From Kiloniellaceae bacterium (lineage in GTDB: Bacteria; Pseudomonadota; Alphaproteobacteria; Kiloniellales; Kiloniellaceae), in assembly GCA_009377535.1 (NCBI GenBank), contig WHTV01000006.1, forward strand, positions 1 through 64,000: a DNA stretch of 64,000 nucleotides, written 5' to 3'. The number at the start of each line of letters is the position of its first letter. The stretch's first letter is position 1. The position numbers and the translations under genes were made by a program. Positions 60,529 through 64,000 of the stretch are shown here, in pieces. Below the pieces are notes generated by a model, which saw only the letters and a program-made list of their open reading frames with translations, was not told the origin of the DNA and made no database searches.

Positions 60529-62097
60529 TCAGTCTGCCGGCGGGGCGGCAACCACACGCCGCCTGAAGGCGCCCGCAAGGTCACTGCGCGCCACTGCCCC
60601 GAGTGCAAAGGCGAGCCCGCCATAAACTGCCAGCCCGACGGCAACGAGGATCGCCAGCGCCGTCGCCCGCGCGGTGAAGCTGCCGCTCAGCCAGCTGTCG
60701 GTGGCCAACTGCACCACCCAGAGCGCCGCGCCCATGCCCGCCGAGGCGGCCAGGATGCGCGGCAGGCGGGCGCGAAAGCGCGCGTCCAGCCGGCAGAAGC
60801 CGAAATGCCGCAGGGAAAGCATCAGCAGACCGGCATTGAGCCAGGCGGCCAGCGCCGTCGCCAGCGCGATACCGACGTGGCGCAGCTGCCAGAACAGCAG
60901 CAGGCTGAGGGCGATGTTGGCGACCACCGAGATCACCGCGTAGCGGAACGGCGTCACCGTGTCCTCGCGGGCATAGAAGGCTGGCTGCAGGATCTTCACC
61001 AGCACATAGGCTGGCAGGCCCCAGGCGAAGGCGACCAGTGCCGCCGACGTGGCGGCGGCATCTGCGGCGCCGAAGCGGCCGTGCTGGAACAGGCCGCCGA
61101 TGACCGGCCCGGCGATGACGACGAGCGCCACCGTGGCGGGCAGGGTAAGCAGGAGGGCGAACTCCAGCCCGCGGTTAAGACTGTGCATGGCCTGGTCTTC
61201 GGCGCCGGCACGCAGCTTGCGCGCCAGGTCCGGCAGCAGGACGATGCCGATGGCGATGCCGATGAGGCCGAGCGGCAGCTGATAGACCCGGTCGGCGTAG
61301 TAGAGGAAGGAGAAAGCGCCCTCCTGCCAGGAGGCGATGGAGGAGCCGACGAAGATGTTGATCTGCAGGGCGCCGGCCGAAAGCATGCCCGGCAGCATCA
61401 GGGCCAGCAGGCGCTTCACGCCGGGCGTCATGCGCGGGCGCGGCAGGCGCAGGGCCATGCCGGCCCGCTTGGCGGCCACCACCAGGAAGAGCAACTGCGC
61501 CGCGCCCGAGACGCAGACCGCCCAGGCCATGACGTGGCCCGGCACTTCGCTGAAGAACGGCAGCACCGCCACCAGGGCGGCGATGAAGATCACGTTGAGC
61601 AAAATCGGCGCTGCTGCCGCCGCCGCGAAGCGGTAGAGCGAGTTCAGGATGCCGCTCAGCAGCGCCACCACTGCCATGAACAGCAGGTAGGGAAAGGTGA
61701 TGCGCGTGAGGTCGATGGCGAGGGCGAGCTTTTCCGGGTTCTGCGAGAAGCCCGAGCCAATGAGGTAGATGAACCACGGCATGCCCGCCATGCAGACGGC
61801 TGAGAGCACCAGCAACGCGGTGACCAGCACCGACAGCGCCTCCTCGGCGAAGCGCCGCGCGGCCGCCTCGCCCTCCTGCTCCAGGCGGCGCGCGAAAAGC
61901 GGCACGAAGGCGGCGTTGAATGCGCCCTCGGCAAAGAGGCGGCGGAACAGGTTGGGCAGTCGAAAGGCAGCGAAGAAGGCGTCGGCCACGGGGCTGGCGC
62001 CGACCACGTTGGCGATCAGGATGTCGCGTACGAAGCCGAGGATCCGGCTGATGCCAGTATAGCCCCCGACGGTGGCGACGGAACGGACGAGGCTCAT
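60529..62097 (-). CDS. murJ: Lipid II flippase MurJ (MviN)
   Basis: Integral membrane protein that moves lipid II across the inner membrane. The 522-residue protein has about 14 membrane helices. Family blocks are LVRSVATVGGYTGISRILGF, VRDILIANVVGASPVADAFF, AFRLPNLFRRLFAEGAFNAA and FVPLFARRLEQEG near the N terminus, with conserved arginines in the central cavity. It lies between glnD and trpS on the same strand (70 bases after the glnD stop). Confidence 0.96.
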   Translation of the reverse strand: MSLVRSVATVGGYTGISRILGFVRDILIANVVGASPVADAFFAAFRLPNLFRRLFAEGAFNAAFVPLFARRLEQEGEAAARRFAEEALSVLVTALLVLSAVCMAGMPWFIYLIGSGFSQNPEKLALAIDLTRITFPYLLFMAVVALLSGILNSLYRFAAAAAAPILLNVIFIAALVAVLPFFSEVPGHVMAWAVCVSGAAQLLFLVVAAKRAGMALRLPRPRMTPGVKRLLALMLPGMLSAGALQINIFVGSSIASWQEGAFSFLYYADRVYQLPLGLIGIAIGIVLLPDLARKLRAGAEDQAMHSLNRGLEFALLLTLPATVALVVIAGPVIGGLFQHGRFGAADAAATSAALVAFAWGLPAYVLVKILQPAFYAREDTVTPFRYAVISVVANIALSLLLFWQLRHVGIALATALAAWLNAGLLMLSLRHFGFCRLDARFRARLPRILAASAGMGAALWVVQLATDSWLSGSFTARATALAILVAVGLAVYGGLAFALGAVARSDLAGAFRRRVVAAPPAD

Positions 62098-62167
62098 GCC
62101 CCAGAGTACTTAGAGAAATGTGGCGAAACTGCAAACAGCGAAACGCTTGAAGGGATCACCGCAGCGG

Positions 62168-64000
62168 CTAACGTGACTTGCGTGTCGGCACCTTGCGGGT
62201 GCCGGACCTGACGGTGGTGGCCTTGCGGGCGACGCTCTTAGGCGCCTCGGCCTTCTTCGCCGGCGGCTTCTTCGCCGGCTTGGTGATTGCTGCGCAGTCG
62301 CCGTCCTCCAGCACCGTGAGCAGCTTCTTCTCGATGGCGCGCAGCTTCGGCTTGCTCTCGATCTTGCTGCCGAGCGCGTCCTGCACGTAGAACACGTCGA
62401 CCGCGCGCTCGCCGTAGGTGGCGATGCGCGCCGACTTGATCATCAGATTGAGGCGCGTCAGCGTCTGGGTCACCAGATAGAGCAAGCCGGGACGGTCGCG
62501 GCCGTTGACCTCGATTACCGTATGGCTGCGGCTCGCCTTGTCGTCGATGAGCACCCGCGGCGAGACCTTGAAGACCTTGAAGCGGCTGGGGATCGGCGAC
62601 TGCTGGGCCTCCAGTTCCTGCAAGGGTCTGAGGCGTCCGGCCAGCGACTGCTCGATGGTCGACGACAGCCGCGCCAACTTGCCCGGCTGGTCGAAAGCGC
62701 CGCCGTGGGCGTCCTCGACATAGAAGGAGTCGAGCGCCATGCCGTTCGACAGGGTGAAGATGCGCGCCGCGGTGATCGAGGCGCCGGCCACCGCCATGGC
62801 GCCGGCGATGCGGCTGAACAGGCCGGGGTGGTCGGGGGTATAGACCGTCACCTCGGTGGCCTGGCGGTAGCGGTCGATCCGGGTGTCGATGGTCAGCGGC
62901 GCGCCGCTCGCCTCGGCCTCGCGCACCATGCGCGCATGGCGCAGATGGGTGTCGCTATCGAGGCCGCTCCAGTAGGAGGGATAGCCGCGGCGCAGGTGGG
63001 CGGCGATGTCCTTGGCCGACCAGCCGGCCTCCTTCAGCTTCTCCTTCAGCTCCTCCTTGGCGGCCTTCACGCGGGCGTCGCGCCCTTCCGCGGCGAGGCC
63101 ACCGGAGAGCAGCGATTCAGTGCGCCAGTAAAGGTCGCGCAGCAGCGACGCCTTCCAGGCATTCCAAACGTTGGGGCCGACGGCGCGGATGTCGGCGACG
63201 GTCAGCACAAGCAGCAGGCGCAGGCGTTCGGGTGACTGCACCAGGTCGCCGAAGTCGCGGATCGTCTTGGGGTCGTCGATGTCGCGCTTGAAGGCGGTAT
63301 CGCTCATGGCCAGATGGTGCAGCACCAGCCAGGCGACGGTCTCGGTCTCCGCCGCATCGAGGCCGAGGCGCGGACAGACCTTCTTTGCCACCTTGGCGCC
63401 GAGCTCCGAGTGGTCGCCCTGACGGCCCTTGGCGATGTCGTGCAGCAGCACCGCCATGTAGAGCACGCGGCGCGACAGCACCTTGTGCACCACCTCGCTG
63501 GCGATCGGCGCCACCTCGGCGAGGCGCCCCTGCTCGATGGCATGCAGGATGCCGATGGCGAAAATCGTATGCTCGTCCACCGTATAGTGGTGGTACATGT
63601 TGTACTGCATCTGCGCCACCACGCGCCCGAAGTCCGGCAGGAAGCGGCCGAACACGCCGGCCTCGTTGAGGCGGCGTAGCGTGGTCTCCGGACCTTTTTC
63701 CGAGGTCAGCATGTCGAGGAAGAGGGCGTTGGCCCTGGGGTCCTCGCGCAGCTTGCCGTCGACCAGTTTCAGGTTGCGGGTAACCGCACGCAAGGCTTCG
63801 GGATGGATGTCGAGGTCGTGCTTCTGGGCGACCTGGAAGATGCGCAACAGCTCCACCGGGTTCTCGGTGAAGACCTCGGGCGAGGGCACCGTGAGGCGGT
63901 CGCCCTCCAACCCGAAGCCCTCCACCTTGCGGCGGCGCTTCAGGGTCGGCAGGCGAAAGCGCGAGCGCCTGTTGTGCTCGGCCTCGATGACCGCGCAGAA
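62168..64000 (-). CDS. glnD: [Protein-PII] uridylyltransferase GlnD, 5' part outside window
   Basis: Bifunctional uridylyltransferase/uridylyl-removing enzyme that senses glutamine and modifies PII. The visible part (about 610 codons) lacks the N-terminal nucleotidyltransferase domain and continues past 64000. Present are the GlnE-like linker (EVFTENPVELLRIFQVAQKH), the HD domain (VLLHDIAKGRQGDHSELGAK), and two ACT domains (VTVYTPDHPGLFSRIAGAMA; VIEVNGRDRPGLLYLVTQTL). The protein ends in a Lys/Arg-rich tail of about 35 residues that is not part of the usual core. Confidence 0.96.
   Translation of the reverse strand, partial: FCAVIEAEHNRRSRFRLPTLKRRRKVEGFGLEGDRLTVPSPEVFTENPVELLRIFQVAQKHDLDIHPEALRAVTRNLKLVDGKLREDPRANALFLDMLTSEKGPETTLRRLNEAGVFGRFLPDFGRVVAQMQYNMYHHYTVDEHTIFAIGILHAIEQGRLAEVAPIASEVVHKVLSRRVLYMAVLLHDIAKGRQGDHSELGAKVAKKVCPRLGLDAAETETVAWLVLHHLAMSDTAFKRDIDDPKTIRDFGDLVQSPERLRLLLVLTVADIRAVGPNVWNAWKASLLRDLYWRTESLLSGGLAAEGRDARVKAAKEELKEKLKEAGWSAKDIAAHLRRGYPSYWSGLDSDTHLRHARMVREAEASGAPLTIDTRIDRYRQATEVTVYTPDHPGLFSRIAGAMAVAGASITAARIFTLSNGMALDSFYVEDAHGGAFDQPGKLARLSSTIEQSLAGRLRPLQELEAQQSPIPSRFKVFKVSPRVLIDDKASRSHTVIEVNGRDRPGLLYLVTQTLTRLNLMIKSARIATYGERAVDVFYVQDALGSKIESKPKLRAIEKKLLTVLEDGDCAAITKPAKKPPAKKAEAPKSVARKATTVRSGTRKVPTRKSR

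Overview
The window is a GC-rich chromosomal segment of an alphaproteobacterium, most likely from the Rhodospirillales/Kiloniellales/Rhodovibrionales group. The evidence is the gene content and order: rpsT-dnaA-dnaN-recF-gyrB; mutM-ubiE-ubiB-coaBC-dut; irr-fabA-fabB-fabI; and a very long minus-strand housekeeping block running glnD-murJ-trpS-usp-nfuA ... tsaB-rimI-mucR-fur-olsB-plsC-miaB-phoH-ybeY-corC-lnt-xre-metK-trmB-rimP-nusA-ylxR-infB-rbfA-truB-rpsO-pnp. Irr together with a Fur/Mur-type protein, MucR, ornithine-lipid genes and ubiquinone genes all fit this class. I saw no rRNA, tRNA, CRISPR array, insertion sequence or prophage gene.

Layout. 1-12.1 kb (mostly minus): the tail of an unknown gene, a class A penicillin-binding protein, the replication genes gyrB, recF, dnaN and dnaA, rpsT, an enoyl-CoA hydratase, a small secreted protein and mutM. 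12.2-18.8 kb (plus): ubiE, ubiB, coaBC, dut, then an Rrf2 regulator with cysK and moeB. 18.8-27.7 kb is the most accessory-looking part: a TRAP-derived membrane protein, a BMP-type binding protein with a membrane-anchored LAS-type peptidase, an orphan Imm53 immunity protein, a D-2-hydroxyacid dehydrogenase, an SH3 protein, and a minus-strand group irr, rubrerythrin, CCG-domain Fe-S protein, DUF3501. 27.8-30.7 kb (plus): fabA-fabB-fabI behind a structured leader. 30.7-53.3 kb (minus): translation, RNA and envelope housekeeping. 53.3-57.8 kb: tsaB, then a cluster rich in cell-wall genes (VanX-like dipeptidase, polysaccharide deacetylase, Bax-like glucosaminidase) plus a nitroreductase and a MITE-like palindromic element. 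57.9-64 kb (minus): nfuA, universal stress protein, trpS, murJ and a 5'-truncated glnD.

The most interesting signals are regulatory. A perfect 15-bp iron-control-element-like palindrome sits directly upstream of a consensus promoter between irr and the rubrerythrin-CCG-DUF3501 genes, which suggests a self-contained iron/peroxide response unit. The rimP-nusA-infB and fabA-fabB-fabI operons each begin with a promoter followed at once by terminator-like hairpins, as expected for attenuation. The rpsO-pnp spacer holds three strong hairpins, and the pnp terminator overlaps the start of the next gene. All homology statements rest on reading the translated sequences; no database search was run.
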